Assembly: GCF_900156315.1 (NCBI RefSeq)
Contig: NZ_FTNI01000009.1
Coordinates: forward strand, 124,001-188,000
DNA: 64,000 nt
Source: Microbispora rosea
GTDB lineage: Bacteria > Actinomycetota > Actinomycetes > Streptosporangiales > Streptosporangiaceae
Reading direction: 5' to 3'
Made by a program: the position numbers and the translations under genes. The notes under the pieces were generated by a model. That model saw nothing but the letters and a program-made list of their open reading frames with translations. It was not told the DNA's origin and made no database searches. Positions 17,732-25,818 of the stretch are shown here, in pieces (positions within the stretch are counted from its first letter, which is position 1; each line of letters opens with the position of its first letter).

Positions 17732-18303
17732 ACCGAAACTCCTTCATCGTCGGCAGTGGACAGGCCCCGAACTGGCCGACCTGGATCGTCGGTGGATGCG
17801 CGGTTGGTTCTGTGCCTGCACCTCCGTCCGTCGCACGTTCGCCCTGTTCGTCTGAACCGCTGGGTGCGGCCGTCGGCGCGTGTCAGGGTTCTCGTCGTGG
17901 TCTCGACGGTGCGAGGAAGCCGCGGATCACCGAGCAGGCCGGAAGCGGCAGTCGGCGTAGCCCTTTCACTGATCGGTCGCGTCGGCGACGTCGGTATGCG
18001 CGGGACCTCGCATCCGAGTCACTGGTCCGATGCCGCCGCTCCCAGCCCTCGGGGTACGCCCCATTGAAATCACTGTCGGCGCGGACGATCAGGACGGAGC
18101 CGGACTGCGTCAACGTCCTCCATCACACCCTTGAGCACCTCAGCCGAATCAGGACTGGAAGCTGTGGGTCACCCGACCCGGAACGTCGGTACACGTGCGC
18201 CGCGGGCTCGCCACCGTCGGCCTTGACGGCCACGCCACCCGTGGAATCGCACTCGATATCGGCTCCGTTGCCGATCTTCAACGTAAGCGACATCGATTGT
18301 TAA

Positions 18304-18318
18304 CGCAAGCAACTTGCG
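18304..18318. promoter_or_regulatory. Inverted repeat, candidate operator
   Basis: CGCAAG-CAA-CTTGCG is a perfect 6-bp inverted repeat with a 3-base spacer in an AT-richer patch 230 bases ahead of the NmrA-like gene at 18549. Spacing suits a dimeric regulator of MarR, TetR or HxlR type; the regulator is not identified. Confidence 0.4.
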
Positions 18319-18371
18319 ATACCTCTCGACACGCCTGCCGTACGTCCCGAAGGCTCGGGCGGGAAAGGGCG

Positions 18372-18394
18372 GCGCAATCGTCAAACGATTGCGC
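18372..18394. promoter_or_regulatory. Perfect 10-bp hairpin upstream of the NmrA-like gene
   Basis: GCGCAATCGT (18372-18381), CAA loop, then the exact complement (18385-18394). Too far from any 3' end to be an obvious terminator for the esterase, which runs the other way; it may be a regulatory hairpin or operator in the leader of the gene at 18549. Confidence 0.35.
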
Positions 18395-18548
18395 GCGGGT
18401 GTCTCACGCCCTTTCTCAGACCCTCCGTCGAGCGTCGGCAATGCCGACGACGAGCGAGGCCGTTCCATCACCCGCGTGCCCGAGGGCCCCGGCTCGACCC
18501 GGCCCGCCGGCACGTATCGTCGTGTCCGAGCACCAGGAAGGCCAGGAC

Positions 18549-19283
18549 ATGAAGATCGCTGTCATCGGGGGAACCGGCCTCATCGGATCCCGGGTGGTCG
18601 AGATTCTGAACGCGCGTGGACACGAGGCGGTGCCGCACTCGAGGTCCACCGGTGTGGACCTGCTCACCGGCCAGGGCGTGCCCGAGGCGCTGACCGGCGC
18701 CGACGTCGTCGTCAACCTGACGAAGCCACAGAGCTTCGACGACGCCTCGCCCGCCTTCTTCCGCAAGACGATGGACACCCTGCTGACCGGCGCCGAGGCG
18801 GCCGGCGTCGGCCACGCGGTCATCCTGTCGATCGTGGGCGCCGACCTGGTGCCCGGCTCGGTCTACTACCGGGCGAAGGTGCTGCAGGAGGACCTGCTCA
18901 AGGCAGGCCCGGTGCCGTACTCGATCGTGCGTTCCACCCAGTTCTTCGAGTTCATCGACACGGTGCTGTCCTGGACCTCCGACGAGCACACCGTCCGGCT
19001 GCCGGCCACCCTCATGCAGCCCATGGCCGCCGAGGACGTCGCCCGGGCCGTGGCCGACGTCAGCGTGGGAGTCCCGCTGCGAGGCACGCTGGACATCGCG
19101 GGCCCCGAGGTCTTCGCGCTCGACGAACTGGGCAGGATCACCCTCGCCGCCCGTGGCGACCGCCGCACCGTCGTCACCGACGACAGCGCCGGCTTGTACG
19201 CCGCCGCCCCGGGCTCCGCCCTCGTCGCCAAGGACGGAGCCGTCATCGCCACGACCACCTATCGGGAGTGGCTCGCACGCTGA
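18549..19283 (+). CDS. NmrA-like NAD(P)-binding oxidoreductase/epimerase
   Basis: This 244-residue protein opens with the dinucleotide-binding motif VIGGTGLIGSRVVEIL and continues with the short, atypical SDR pattern of NmrA-like and epimerase-like reductases: VVVNLTKP, SIVGADLVPGS, YYRAKVLQEDLLKAG (Tyr and Lys near the catalytic position) and STQFFEF. It is a clear paralogue of the protein at 20759. The ATG follows CCAGGAC. Family members bind NAD(P)H and reduce or sense small oxidised compounds. Unlike its paralogue, no TGTCACA promoter was found ahead of it. Substrate unknown. Confidence 0.85.
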   Translation: MKIAVIGGTGLIGSRVVEILNARGHEAVPHSRSTGVDLLTGQGVPEALTGADVVVNLTKPQSFDDASPAFFRKTMDTLLTGAEAAGVGHAVILSIVGADLVPGSVYYRAKVLQEDLLKAGPVPYSIVRSTQFFEFIDTVLSWTSDEHTVRLPATLMQPMAAEDVARAVADVSVGVPLRGTLDIAGPEVFALDELGRITLAARGDRRTVVTDDSAGLYAAAPGSALVAKDGAVIATTTYREWLAR

Positions 19284-19337
19284 CCCGCCGACGCCCTGCC
19301 GCGTGCTCTTCTACCGCGCACGGTCTCGGCCCCGCGT

Positions 19338-19365
19338 TGTCACAGATCGGATACTCTGCCCTGTC
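19338..19365 (+). promoter_or_regulatory. ECF41-like promoter (weaker copy) ahead of the LtrA gene
   Basis: TGTCACA at 19338-19344, then 17 bases and TGTC at 19362-19365. The ECF41 sigma class is described as using TGTCACA and CGTC about 16-17 bases apart. The -10-like part differs from the two stronger copies at 20678 and 23423, and the site is close to the gene it would serve. Confidence 0.45.
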
Positions 19366-19445
19366 TTCGAGGCGACCGTACGTTGCGCAGCGACAGGAGC
19401 AGGACCTTGCCACCAGCAGGCACCACGATCCGGATCCGGGTACGG

Positions 19446-20630
19446 ATGAGCGCCCGCGCCATCGATGAGCCGCACCGCGTCTCGAGTCAGCTTGAGCTGC
19501 TGTTCGATCTCACCTTCGTCGTCGCCGTCGCGGCCGTCACCGCCCAGTTCGCGCACGACATCGCCGACGGTCACAGCCTGGCGGGGCTGGTGCCGTTCCT
19601 TCAGGTGTTCTTCGCGATCTGGTGGGCGTGGATGAACTTCACCTGGTTCGCCTCGTCCTACGACACCGACGACGTCGCCTACCGGCTGCTGACCATGGTG
19701 CAGATGGCCGGCGTGCTGGTGCTCGCCGCCGGCGTGCCCGCCGCGGCGAGCCGCTCCGAGTATGGAGTCATCACGCTGGGCTACCTCGTGATGAGAATCG
19801 GGCTCGTCGCCCAGTGGCTGCGGGCCGGTCTCGAAGACCCGGCGAGGCGCCGCACCGCGTTCCGCTACGCCGGTGGCATCGCCCTCCTGCAGATGGGCTG
19901 GCTGTCGCGGCTCGTCCTCGTGGAGACCGGAGTCCTGCCCTCGTCCTTCGGCCTGCCGTTCTTCGTCTGCCTGGCCGCCCTGGAGCTCGCGGTGCCGTGG
20001 TGGGCGGAGCGGGCCAGGGCCACCCACTGGCATCCGCACCACATCGCCGAGCGCTACGGCCTGTTCACGATCATCCTGCTCGGTGAGAGCGTGCTGGCCG
20101 CGAGCAGAGGGGTCGGAAGAGCACTCGAGGCGGACGCGGTCGGCGGCTCCTTCGTCGTGATCGCGATCGCCGGTCTCATCCTGCTGTTCGCTCTGTGGTG
20201 GCTGTATTTCCTCGGGCCCGCCGGAGACGGTCTCAGCGACCGCCGTAATCGGTCCTACCTGTGGGGATACGGCCACTATGGGATTTTCGCGGCTCTGGCC
20301 GCCCTCGGCGCCGGGCTCGAGGTGGCGGTGGAGCGGAACGGGCACGACGTCGCGGCGTCGTCGCCGGCGCTCGGCTACGCGGTCGCCGTACCGGTGGGGG
20401 TCTGTCTCGCCCTGCTGTGGGCGGTGCACGTGCTTGTCGTCGCAAAGCCCGTCATGGTCCCCGCCGCGGTTCTGGCGTGCGTCGTCATCGTCCTGTCGCT
20501 GCCGCTCGCGACGCCCTGGATCGGCGTCGCCGGCACGGTCGCGGCGATCGCGGCGGTCTGCGTTCTGCTGGTCGCGGCCACGATCTGGTCGGCGGCCGCC
20601 GGGTCCCGTACGGCGAGCACGTCGTCATGA
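19446..20630 (+). CDS. ltrA: LtrA family (low temperature requirement A) membrane protein
   Basis: A 394-residue polytopic membrane protein with about eleven or twelve helices. The N-terminal block HRVSSQLELLFDLTFVVAVA and the later ARATHWHPHHIAERYGLFTI, which ends in ILLGESV, are hallmarks of the LtrA family, first linked to growth at low temperature in Listeria. The molecular function is not established. The start at MSARAIDEPH fits family alignments in length; a TTG at 19383 would add 21 Arg-rich residues and would overlap the promoter less comfortably. It lies between two NmrA-like genes and may belong to the same stress regulon. Confidence 0.85.
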   Translation: MSARAIDEPHRVSSQLELLFDLTFVVAVAAVTAQFAHDIADGHSLAGLVPFLQVFFAIWWAWMNFTWFASSYDTDDVAYRLLTMVQMAGVLVLAAGVPAAASRSEYGVITLGYLVMRIGLVAQWLRAGLEDPARRRTAFRYAGGIALLQMGWLSRLVLVETGVLPSSFGLPFFVCLAALELAVPWWAERARATHWHPHHIAERYGLFTIILLGESVLAASRGVGRALEADAVGGSFVVIAIAGLILLFALWWLYFLGPAGDGLSDRRNRSYLWGYGHYGIFAALAALGAGLEVAVERNGHDVAASSPALGYAVAVPVGVCLALLWAVHVLVVAKPVMVPAAVLACVVIVLSLPLATPWIGVAGTVAAIAAVCVLLVAATIWSAAAGSRTASTSS

Positions 20631-20677
20631 CCCCTCTCACGTGACCGGTGACGAGTTGACGTGAACTTTGCGGCTGC

Positions 20678-20704
20678 TGTCACAACCTCGGGGGCTGTCC
20701 GGTC
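20678..20704 (+). promoter_or_regulatory. ECF41-like promoter ahead of the second NmrA-like gene
   Basis: TGTCACA (20678-20684), a 16-base spacer and GGTC (20701-20704), 55 bases before the start codon. The same arrangement, with much of the spacer and flank conserved, recurs at 23423. TGTCACA with a CGTC-like -10 is the reported ECF41 sigma promoter, and epimerase/oxidoreductase genes are among the typical targets of that class. Confidence 0.65.
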
Positions 20705-20758
20705 TTAGCTGGCGACCGGGTGGCAACGAGGCGGCCCGGCGGACAGAAAGAGAGCGCG

Positions 20759-21514
20759 ATGAAGATCGTCGTTATCGGCGGCACCGGCCTGATCGGGTCG
20801 AAGCTGGTGAAGAAGCTGGGCGAGCAGGGCCACGAGGCGGTGGCGGCCTCGCCGAACACCGGCGTCAACACCCTGACCGGCGAGGGGCTCGCCGAGGTGC
20901 TGGTGGGTGCGCAGGTGGTGGTCGACGTGTCGAACTCGCCGTCGTTCGAGCGGACCGCGGTGCTGAAGTTCTTCGAGACCTCCACGGGCAACCTGCTCGC
21001 GGCCGAGGCGGACGCGGGCGTGGGTCACCACGTCGCGGTGTCGATCGTGGGAACCGAGAGGATGCCGGACAACGGCTACTTCGCGGCGAAGATCGCCCAG
21101 GAGCAGCTCATCGAGAAGTCGGGGATCCCGTTCTCGCTCGTGCACTCGACCCAGTTCTTCGAGTTCGACCGCGGCATCGCGGACGACGCCACGGTGGACG
21201 GCAAGGTGCACATGGCGCATGTGCTCTTCCAGCCCATCGCGGGCGACGACGTCGCCGAGGCGGTTCGCCGGACCGCCCTGGGATCGCCGCTGAACGGCAG
21301 GGTCGAGATCGCCGGGCCCGAGCAGTTCTGGATGGACGAGTTCTTCCAGCAGGCGCTGACCGCCTGGGGCGACCCGCGCGAGGTGGTCACCGACCCGCAC
21401 GCGCGTTACTTCGGCAGCGAGCTCACCGAGCGGTCGCTGGTCCCGATCGGCGACGCCAGCCTCGGCACCATCGGCTACCGCGACTGGCTCGGCCGCTCCG
21501 CCACCGGCAAGTAG
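20759..21514 (+). CDS. NmrA-like NAD(P)-binding oxidoreductase/epimerase
   Basis: A 251-residue paralogue of the 18549 protein. It has the NAD(P) motif VIGGTGLIGSKLVKKL, then AVSIVGTERMPDNGYFAAKI with the Tyr-x3-Lys catalytic spacing, LVHSTQFFEF, and the C-terminal IAGPEQFWMDEF. The AGAAAGAGAG stretch precedes the ATG at 20759. Proteins of this type are one of the classical COE target classes (carboxymuconolactone decarboxylase, oxidoreductase, epimerase) of ECF41 sigma factors, which agrees with the TGTCACA promoter just upstream. Its physiological substrate is unknown. Confidence 0.88.
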   Translation: MKIVVIGGTGLIGSKLVKKLGEQGHEAVAASPNTGVNTLTGEGLAEVLVGAQVVVDVSNSPSFERTAVLKFFETSTGNLLAAEADAGVGHHVAVSIVGTERMPDNGYFAAKIAQEQLIEKSGIPFSLVHSTQFFEFDRGIADDATVDGKVHMAHVLFQPIAGDDVAEAVRRTALGSPLNGRVEIAGPEQFWMDEFFQQALTAWGDPREVVTDPHARYFGSELTERSLVPIGDASLGTIGYRDWLGRSATGK

Positions 21515-21572
21515 GCCGACGAGGCCGTTCATGCCCGAGGGCGCGCACGCGATGACCGCCGTCACCGGCCGC

Positions 21573-21640
21573 GCCGCTGTCCCACCGGCGCCGCTGTCCC
21601 ACCGGGGCCACTGTCCCGCCGGGGCCACTGTCCCGCCGGC
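21573..21640. repeat. Four 17-bp tandem repeats
   Basis: Four head-to-tail copies of GCCRCTGTCCCRCCGGS (R = A/G, S = C/G) lie at 21573, 21590, 21607 and 21624, followed by a partial fifth. They occupy the gap between the NmrA-like gene and the small acidic protein and may vary in number between strains. Confidence 0.75.
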
Positions 21641-21730
21641 GCCGCTTGCCCCAGCCGAGCCGCACGGGTCCCCGCGGTCATCGCGTCCCGCCCCGGCGAG
21701 CCGTCCGTCCACGACACGGAGAGAGGAACG

Positions 21731-21961
21731 ATGGCCGCACCGAGCGACGAGAACGAATTCCTGCACGAGCTCGAAATCGAGGTCGAGGCGGAGGTGATTC
21801 AGGTCGAGTCCAGCCGTCCTGAGGACGCCGCCGGCCTGCAGGTCACCGACTGGCTGTTCGACCCGGCAGACGCCGAACGCGAGGAGATCGGCCTGCGCGG
21901 TCTGCTCGCCGCGGTCGAGGTGCTCGAAGACGACCTCCGGCCCAGCGACCCCGCCGCCTAG
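21731..21961 (+). CDS. Small acidic protein, unknown
   Basis: A 76-residue, strongly acidic protein without Cys or membrane segment, preceded by a good ribosome site (GAGAGGAACG). The N-terminal half is a Glu/Val amphipathic stretch (HELEIEVEAEVIQVESS); the second half contains VTDWLFDPADAEREEIGLRG and a leucine-rich helix. I do not recognise the family. It is positioned between the NmrA-like gene and the P450/ferritin pair and could be a regulatory or partner peptide; a precursor peptide for a modified natural product is a speculative alternative. Confidence 0.6.
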   Translation: MAAPSDENEFLHELEIEVEAEVIQVESSRPEDAAGLQVTDWLFDPADAEREEIGLRGLLAAVEVLEDDLRPSDPAA

Positions 21962-22017
21962 AAACGGCCCCGAACCAGGTCATGCCTGACCCGTCAAGGC
22001 GGGCCCGCCCCGGCTCG

Positions 22018-23298
22018 TCAGGCGTCCGCCGCAGAGGTGACGTGCAGGGCGACCGGCCGGAGGACCAGGCCGTCGGTCCACGTCACCGACTCGGGCGCGC
22101 CGGTGAGGCGGAGAGCGGGCCGGCGGGTGACCAGGGCTCTGACGGCCTCGGTGAGCTCGACCCTGGCGAGGCTGGCGGCCAGGCAGCGGTGCGCGCCGTA
22201 ACCGAATGCCACATGCGGGTTGGGAGGGTGGTGGGTGAAACGGTGGATGTCGAACCGGCCGGGCTCGGGAAACGCCTGCGGGTCGTGGTTGGCCGCGTTC
22301 AGGTTGGGCATGACGACCGTCCCCGCGCTCAGCGGGCCGCTGGGCAGGTCGATGTCCTCGGTGATGCGGCGCATGAAGGCGCTGGCGGGCGGCCCGTCGA
22401 AACGCAGGACCTCCTCGACGGCGGTGGCCGTCAGGCTCGGGTCCGCGACCAGCTCGTCCCACTGGCCTGGGTGGAGGAGCAACCGGAACACGCCACGGGC
22501 GATCATCGAGGCGGTCGTCTCGTACCCGGCCGTGATCAGTGAGAAGACCGTGTTGACGAGCTCGCCCTCCGACAGCCGGTCGTCGGCGTCCCTGGCCTGG
22601 ATGAGCAGGTCGATGAGGTCCTCGCCCGGCGAGAGGCGATGCTGGGCGACCAGTTCGGCGGCGTAGGCCATGAAGTCGCCGTAGCCCTCGTAACGCGCCT
22701 GCTCGGTGGCCGTGGAGGTGGTGAGGAACATGTCCGTCCACTGGACGAACCGCTCGTAGTGGTCGATCGGCACGCCGAGCATCTCGCAGATGACGTGGGC
22801 CGGCAGCCGCAGCGCGTACTCCTGGACCAGCTCGAAGCGGTCGCCCAGGCCGTCGAGGAGCTCTCGGGCGGTCGCCGCGATTCGAGGACGCCACGGTTCG
22901 ATCTGGCGCGGGGTGAAGGTGCCCTGCATGATCCGGCGGTAGCGCGTGTGCTCCGGCGGATCCTGGTTGATCAGCGCGTCCGGGTCGTCGTCGATGCCGA
23001 CGCCGCTCACGAACCGCGGCAGTCCGGGGATGCGCAGGTTGCGGCTGGATGCGGGCGAGGCCAGCAGGGCCCGGACGTCCTCGTACCGCACGGCCATCGG
23101 GACGCGGTCGCCACTGGGCATGGTCGCCGGCTCCAGCGGCCCGCACTCGCGTCTGCGGGCGAACTCCGGTGGTGGCGTGCCCAGTGGCCCCGGCACGATT
23201 TCCGGCCCGATACCCGGCCCGATGCCGGGCTCAAGAGTGGGCCCGATGGTGGGCCCAATGGTCGGCTCGGTCCCGTTCGGATCCAGCTCGGCGGTCAC
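22018..23298 (-). CDS. Cytochrome P450 (CYP)
   Basis: A soluble 426-residue bacterial P450. The I-helix oxygen-activation motif is AGYETT, the K-helix ExxR is EEVLR, and the haem-binding loop FGYGAHRCLA holds the Cys ligand. ALINQDPPEHTRYRRIM is the C-helix region that contacts haem propionates. The first 40 residues are an unusual run of Gly-Pro units (IGPTIGPTLEPGIGPGIGP) with no family counterpart I know. Translation starts at a GTG with AAGGGG in front. It diverges from the ferritin-like gene. Electron donors are not encoded nearby. Confidence 0.93.
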   Translation of the reverse strand: MTAELDPNGTEPTIGPTIGPTLEPGIGPGIGPEIVPGPLGTPPPEFARRRECGPLEPATMPSGDRVPMAVRYEDVRALLASPASSRNLRIPGLPRFVSGVGIDDDPDALINQDPPEHTRYRRIMQGTFTPRQIEPWRPRIAATARELLDGLGDRFELVQEYALRLPAHVICEMLGVPIDHYERFVQWTDMFLTTSTATEQARYEGYGDFMAYAAELVAQHRLSPGEDLIDLLIQARDADDRLSEGELVNTVFSLITAGYETTASMIARGVFRLLLHPGQWDELVADPSLTATAVEEVLRFDGPPASAFMRRITEDIDLPSGPLSAGTVVMPNLNAANHDPQAFPEPGRFDIHRFTHHPPNPHVAFGYGAHRCLAASLARVELTEAVRALVTRRPALRLTGAPESVTWTDGLVLRPVALHVTSAADA

Positions 23299-23422
23299 TG
23301 CAACCCCTTCCGTCCGGGTCGCCCGGGGTGCGGCCTACGCGGAACGTACGAAATGCCACACCATCCGTCAACGGACGAATTCGAAGGAGGAGCTCGTGAA
23401 CCGCGAAGACGTTCACGGCGGC

Positions 23423-23449
23423 TGTCACAAGTCCGGCGGCTGTCCGGTC
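23423..23449 (+). promoter_or_regulatory. ECF41-like promoter ahead of the ferritin-like gene
   Basis: TGTCACA (23423-23429), 16 bases, GGTC (23446-23449), about 100 bases before the TTG start at 23551. Spacer and flanks (GGCTGTCCGGTCTTAGC) nearly repeat those of the site at 20678, so both genes are probably read by one sigma factor. Confidence 0.65.
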
Positions 23450-23550
23450 TTAGCCTGCGACCGGTCGGCACCACGGGGTGCGGCGAGCGCCGCAGACCCA
23501 GGCCGCCGGGCGGTCATGGACACGAACACTGTCGCCGGAGAGGTAGGACT

Positions 23551-24615
23551 TTGACGAAGGATCTGGAACCGCAGGGAACGGTCGCCGCGGCCGGGCCGGC
23601 GCCGATCGACACCCTCGACAGCCTGCGTGAGCACCTTCAATGGGCGGTCGAACTGGAACACGCGACGTTGCCGCCATACCTGTGCGCGCTGTACTCCCTC
23701 GATCCGGAGCACAACCCGGAGGCCGTGGAGGTGGTGGGCAGCGTCTTCGCCGAGGAGATGCTGCACCTGGCTCTGGCCGCGAACCTGCTCAACGCCGTCG
23801 GCGGCCGGCCGCGCCTCGACATCCCGGAGATGTTGCCGCCGTACCCCCGGCGGCTGCCCCACAGCGACCTGGAGCTGTCGTTGCTCCCGTTCGGCCCGGA
23901 GGCCCTGGAGATGTTCCTGCGCCTGGAACGGCCGGCCCCGCCCGGCGCCCCGGCGGAAGGCGACGGCTACGAGACGATCGGGCAGTTCTACGACGCGATC
24001 GAACAGGGCCTGCGCCACCTGTGCGAGCGGCTCGGCGAGCGGGAGGTCTTCTGCGGCGACCCCGCGCGCCAGGTGAGCGGCAGCCATTTCCGGCACACCG
24101 CGGGGTGGGTGTTCGCGGTGGAGGACCTGGAGTCGGCGCTGGGGGCGCTGAAGGAGATCGTCGAGCAGGGCGAGGGTACGGCCCGGGGCGAGGTCTGGGA
24201 CGGTGACCAGGACGTCTTCCACCCCGACCGGGACGAGGTCGCCCACTACTACCGCTTCAGGGAACTCCAACTCGGACGGCGCTACCGGCGCGGCGACACC
24301 CCGCAGTCCGGGCCCACCGGTGAGCCGGTCTCGGTCAACCCGTCCGCCGTGCGCCCGATGCGGCCCAATCCGCGGCTGTCCGATCACGCGCCGGGCAGCG
24401 CGATCCGCACCGCGCAGGACGAGTTCAACCGCACCTACTGCACGCTGCTGAACCAGCTGGAGCAGGCCTTCGACGGCGAGCCGAAGATGCTGGGGGCCGC
24501 CGTCGGCACGATGTACGCGGTCAAGGCCCAGGCCGAAGCCCTGTTGCTGATGCCCGACGCGGACGGCACCACGGCCGGCCCCACCTTCGAGTACGTGCCG
24601 CCCGAGTCGCGCTGA
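23551..24615 (+). CDS. Ferritin-like protein, VioB/RebD-type domain
   Basis: The 354-residue product matches the ferritin-like domain (PF12902) of iminophenyl-pyruvate dimer synthases: LQWAVELEHATLPPYLCALY at about residues 28-47 and VVGSVFAEEMLHLALAANLL further on supply the Glu and His ligands of a helical di-metal site. VioB and RebD use this domain within larger proteins to couple oxidised tryptophan units; a stand-alone version has no defined reaction. Translation starts at TTG with GGAGAGGT upstream. With the divergent P450 and the NmrA-like gene it looks like an oxidative tailoring or stress group. Confidence 0.85.
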   Translation: MTKDLEPQGTVAAAGPAPIDTLDSLREHLQWAVELEHATLPPYLCALYSLDPEHNPEAVEVVGSVFAEEMLHLALAANLLNAVGGRPRLDIPEMLPPYPRRLPHSDLELSLLPFGPEALEMFLRLERPAPPGAPAEGDGYETIGQFYDAIEQGLRHLCERLGEREVFCGDPARQVSGSHFRHTAGWVFAVEDLESALGALKEIVEQGEGTARGEVWDGDQDVFHPDRDEVAHYYRFRELQLGRRYRRGDTPQSGPTGEPVSVNPSAVRPMRPNPRLSDHAPGSAIRTAQDEFNRTYCTLLNQLEQAFDGEPKMLGAAVGTMYAVKAQAEALLLMPDADGTTAGPTFEYVPPESR

Positions 24616-24728
24616 CGAACGCCTGCCGCGGTTGGGAGCCGAGCTCGGCGAGCGCGCTCTTCGGCTCGTCACGCCCCTGATGCCGAACCGGCGGTGCGTG
24701 CGCTCACGAGCACCCACGCGCGCCGGCC

Positions 24729-24804
24729 GCGCGTCGATGCCCCGGCCGCGCGTCGATGCCCCGGCCGCGCGTCGATGCCCCGGCCGCGCGTCGATGCCCC
24801 GGGC
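24729..24804. repeat. Four 19-bp tandem repeats
   Basis: Four copies of GCGCGTCGATGCCCCGGCC in direct tandem (the last differs at its next-to-last base) lie in the gap after the ferritin-like gene. No coding frame is supported across them. They look like a minisatellite. Confidence 0.85.
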
Positions 24805-24854
24805 GCACGTCGGTGGCGCATGCGCGGGAACGGCGAGCCGGGCGTGCGGAGGCC

Positions 24855-24886
24855 GAAGGCGGGAACCGGTGCCGGTTCCCGCCTTC
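24855..24886. terminator. Bidirectional terminator with 15-bp stem
   Basis: GAAGGCGGGAACCGG (24855-24869) and its exact complement (24872-24886) with a 2-base centre. It lies between the convergent ferritin-like and cupin genes and can serve both. Three near-identical 16-base copies of CCTCGTTCTCACCGCG follow at 24885-24932, overlapping the end of the cupin gene. Confidence 0.75.
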
Positions 24887-24924
24887 TCGTTCTCACCGCG
24901 CCTCGTTCTCACCGCGCCTCGTTC

Positions 24925-25251
24925 TCACCGCGCGGTGGTGAACAGGAACGCGCAATCCTGTACGGCCTCCACGCGGTGGCGGCGTTCGGGCATGGCCAGC
25001 AGATCGCCGGGCCGCCCGTCCCACGAGTCGCGCCCGGCGACGAGCCGCACACGGCCGTACAGCACGTGCACCGTGACCTCGCCGGGATGCTCGTGTTCGT
25101 GGATGTGCTCGCCCTGTCGCAAGGCCATCACGGTCTGCCGCAGCGAACGGTCGTGCCCGCCGTGCACGGTGGTGGCACTGCGACCGGTGTCCGCCTCCCG
25201 GGCGAGTGCGAGCAGGTCACGGGCGAGTGCGGTCAGCGAAACCCGGGTCAT
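24925..25251 (-). CDS. Small cupin protein
   Basis: A 108-residue single-domain cupin. Motif 1, GEHIHEHEHPGEVTVHVLYG, supplies the His/Glu metal ligands; motif 2 is around RPGDLLAMPERRHRVEAV with the final His. Such small cupins act as metal-dependent dioxygenases, isomerases or sensors; the function here is open. It overlaps the upstream cupin gene by four bases, so the two are translated together. Confidence 0.82.
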   Translation of the reverse strand: MTRVSLTALARDLLALAREADTGRSATTVHGGHDRSLRQTVMALRQGEHIHEHEHPGEVTVHVLYGRVRLVAGRDSWDGRPGDLLAMPERRHRVEAVQDCAFLFTTAR

Positions 25252-25688
25252 GACCGCGGCGCCCGACGGTCTCGCCGGGCTTCCAGCTCCTCCGGGCCGA
25301 CCACGGTCAACATCGGCTGGCCGGGCGCGCAGAACATCGTCACCACGAACACCGACTCCTCGTCGGCGAGGTGGTTGCCGTCCTGGTAGTGGATCACGTC
25401 CCCGCCGGGCTCCCAGAACGTCTCACCGGCCCGGACGACCCGCGCGGGCTCGCCTTCGAGCTCGAAGTCGATGGCTCCCTTGACCACGAACCCGTACGCG
25501 GGCCCGGAGTGCCGGTGAGGCGGCGCACCAGGGCTGTCCGGCGCCAGCGTGACCAGGATCGTCATCGCCTCGGCCCCCTCCGGCGCGGGCGGGGCCCCCG
25601 GCACGGTGCCGACCACGTCGATCTTCGGCGGCGGCCCGCTCTTGCTGGGGTTCTCAAGGTGGTGGACGTGAGCGTGCTCTGTGCTCAT
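25248..25688 (-). CDS. Cupin-domain protein
   Basis: A 146-residue cupin with motif 1 SPGAPPHRHSGPAYGFVVKG (two His ligands), followed by FELEGE and motif 2 EPGGDVIHYQDGN. It resembles quercetinase/oxalate-type small cupins, but no substrate can be assigned. It is the first gene of the two-cupin operon; the ATG is preceded by GGAAGC. Confidence 0.82.
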   Translation of the reverse strand: MSTEHAHVHHLENPSKSGPPPKIDVVGTVPGAPPAPEGAEAMTILVTLAPDSPGAPPHRHSGPAYGFVVKGAIDFELEGEPARVVRAGETFWEPGGDVIHYQDGNHLADEESVFVVTMFCAPGQPMLTVVGPEELEARRDRRAPRS

Positions 25689-25818
25689 CGGGCTTCCTTC
25701 GCGAGACGGTGGCCGGCTCGATCCGGCCGTACACCAGCTCAGACAAGACAGCGTCCCGATGCGTGACGGAGGGCGCCCGGCCCTTTCATCGTCTTTTCCG
25801 ATGCCGCGTGCGGAGAAT

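Larger units (their letters stand above)
17732..18548. other. 817-base intergenic region with palindromes
   Basis: No protein-coding frame here looks real. It should hold the leftward esterase promoter near 17740-17800 and, toward the right end, the promoter of the NmrA-like gene together with two inverted repeats listed separately. Composition drops in GC around 18240-18330. Confidence 0.45.

Noticed and set aside
22639..23550. Long rightward frame across the P450 gene that joins the ferritin-like gene
   Set aside because: It is the antisense shadow of the P450. Real ferritin-like homology begins at the TTG at 23551, which has its own ribosome site and promoter.
24729..24804. Possible CRISPR-like repeats
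   Set aside because: The 19-bp units are directly adjacent without unique spacers and no cas genes are present.
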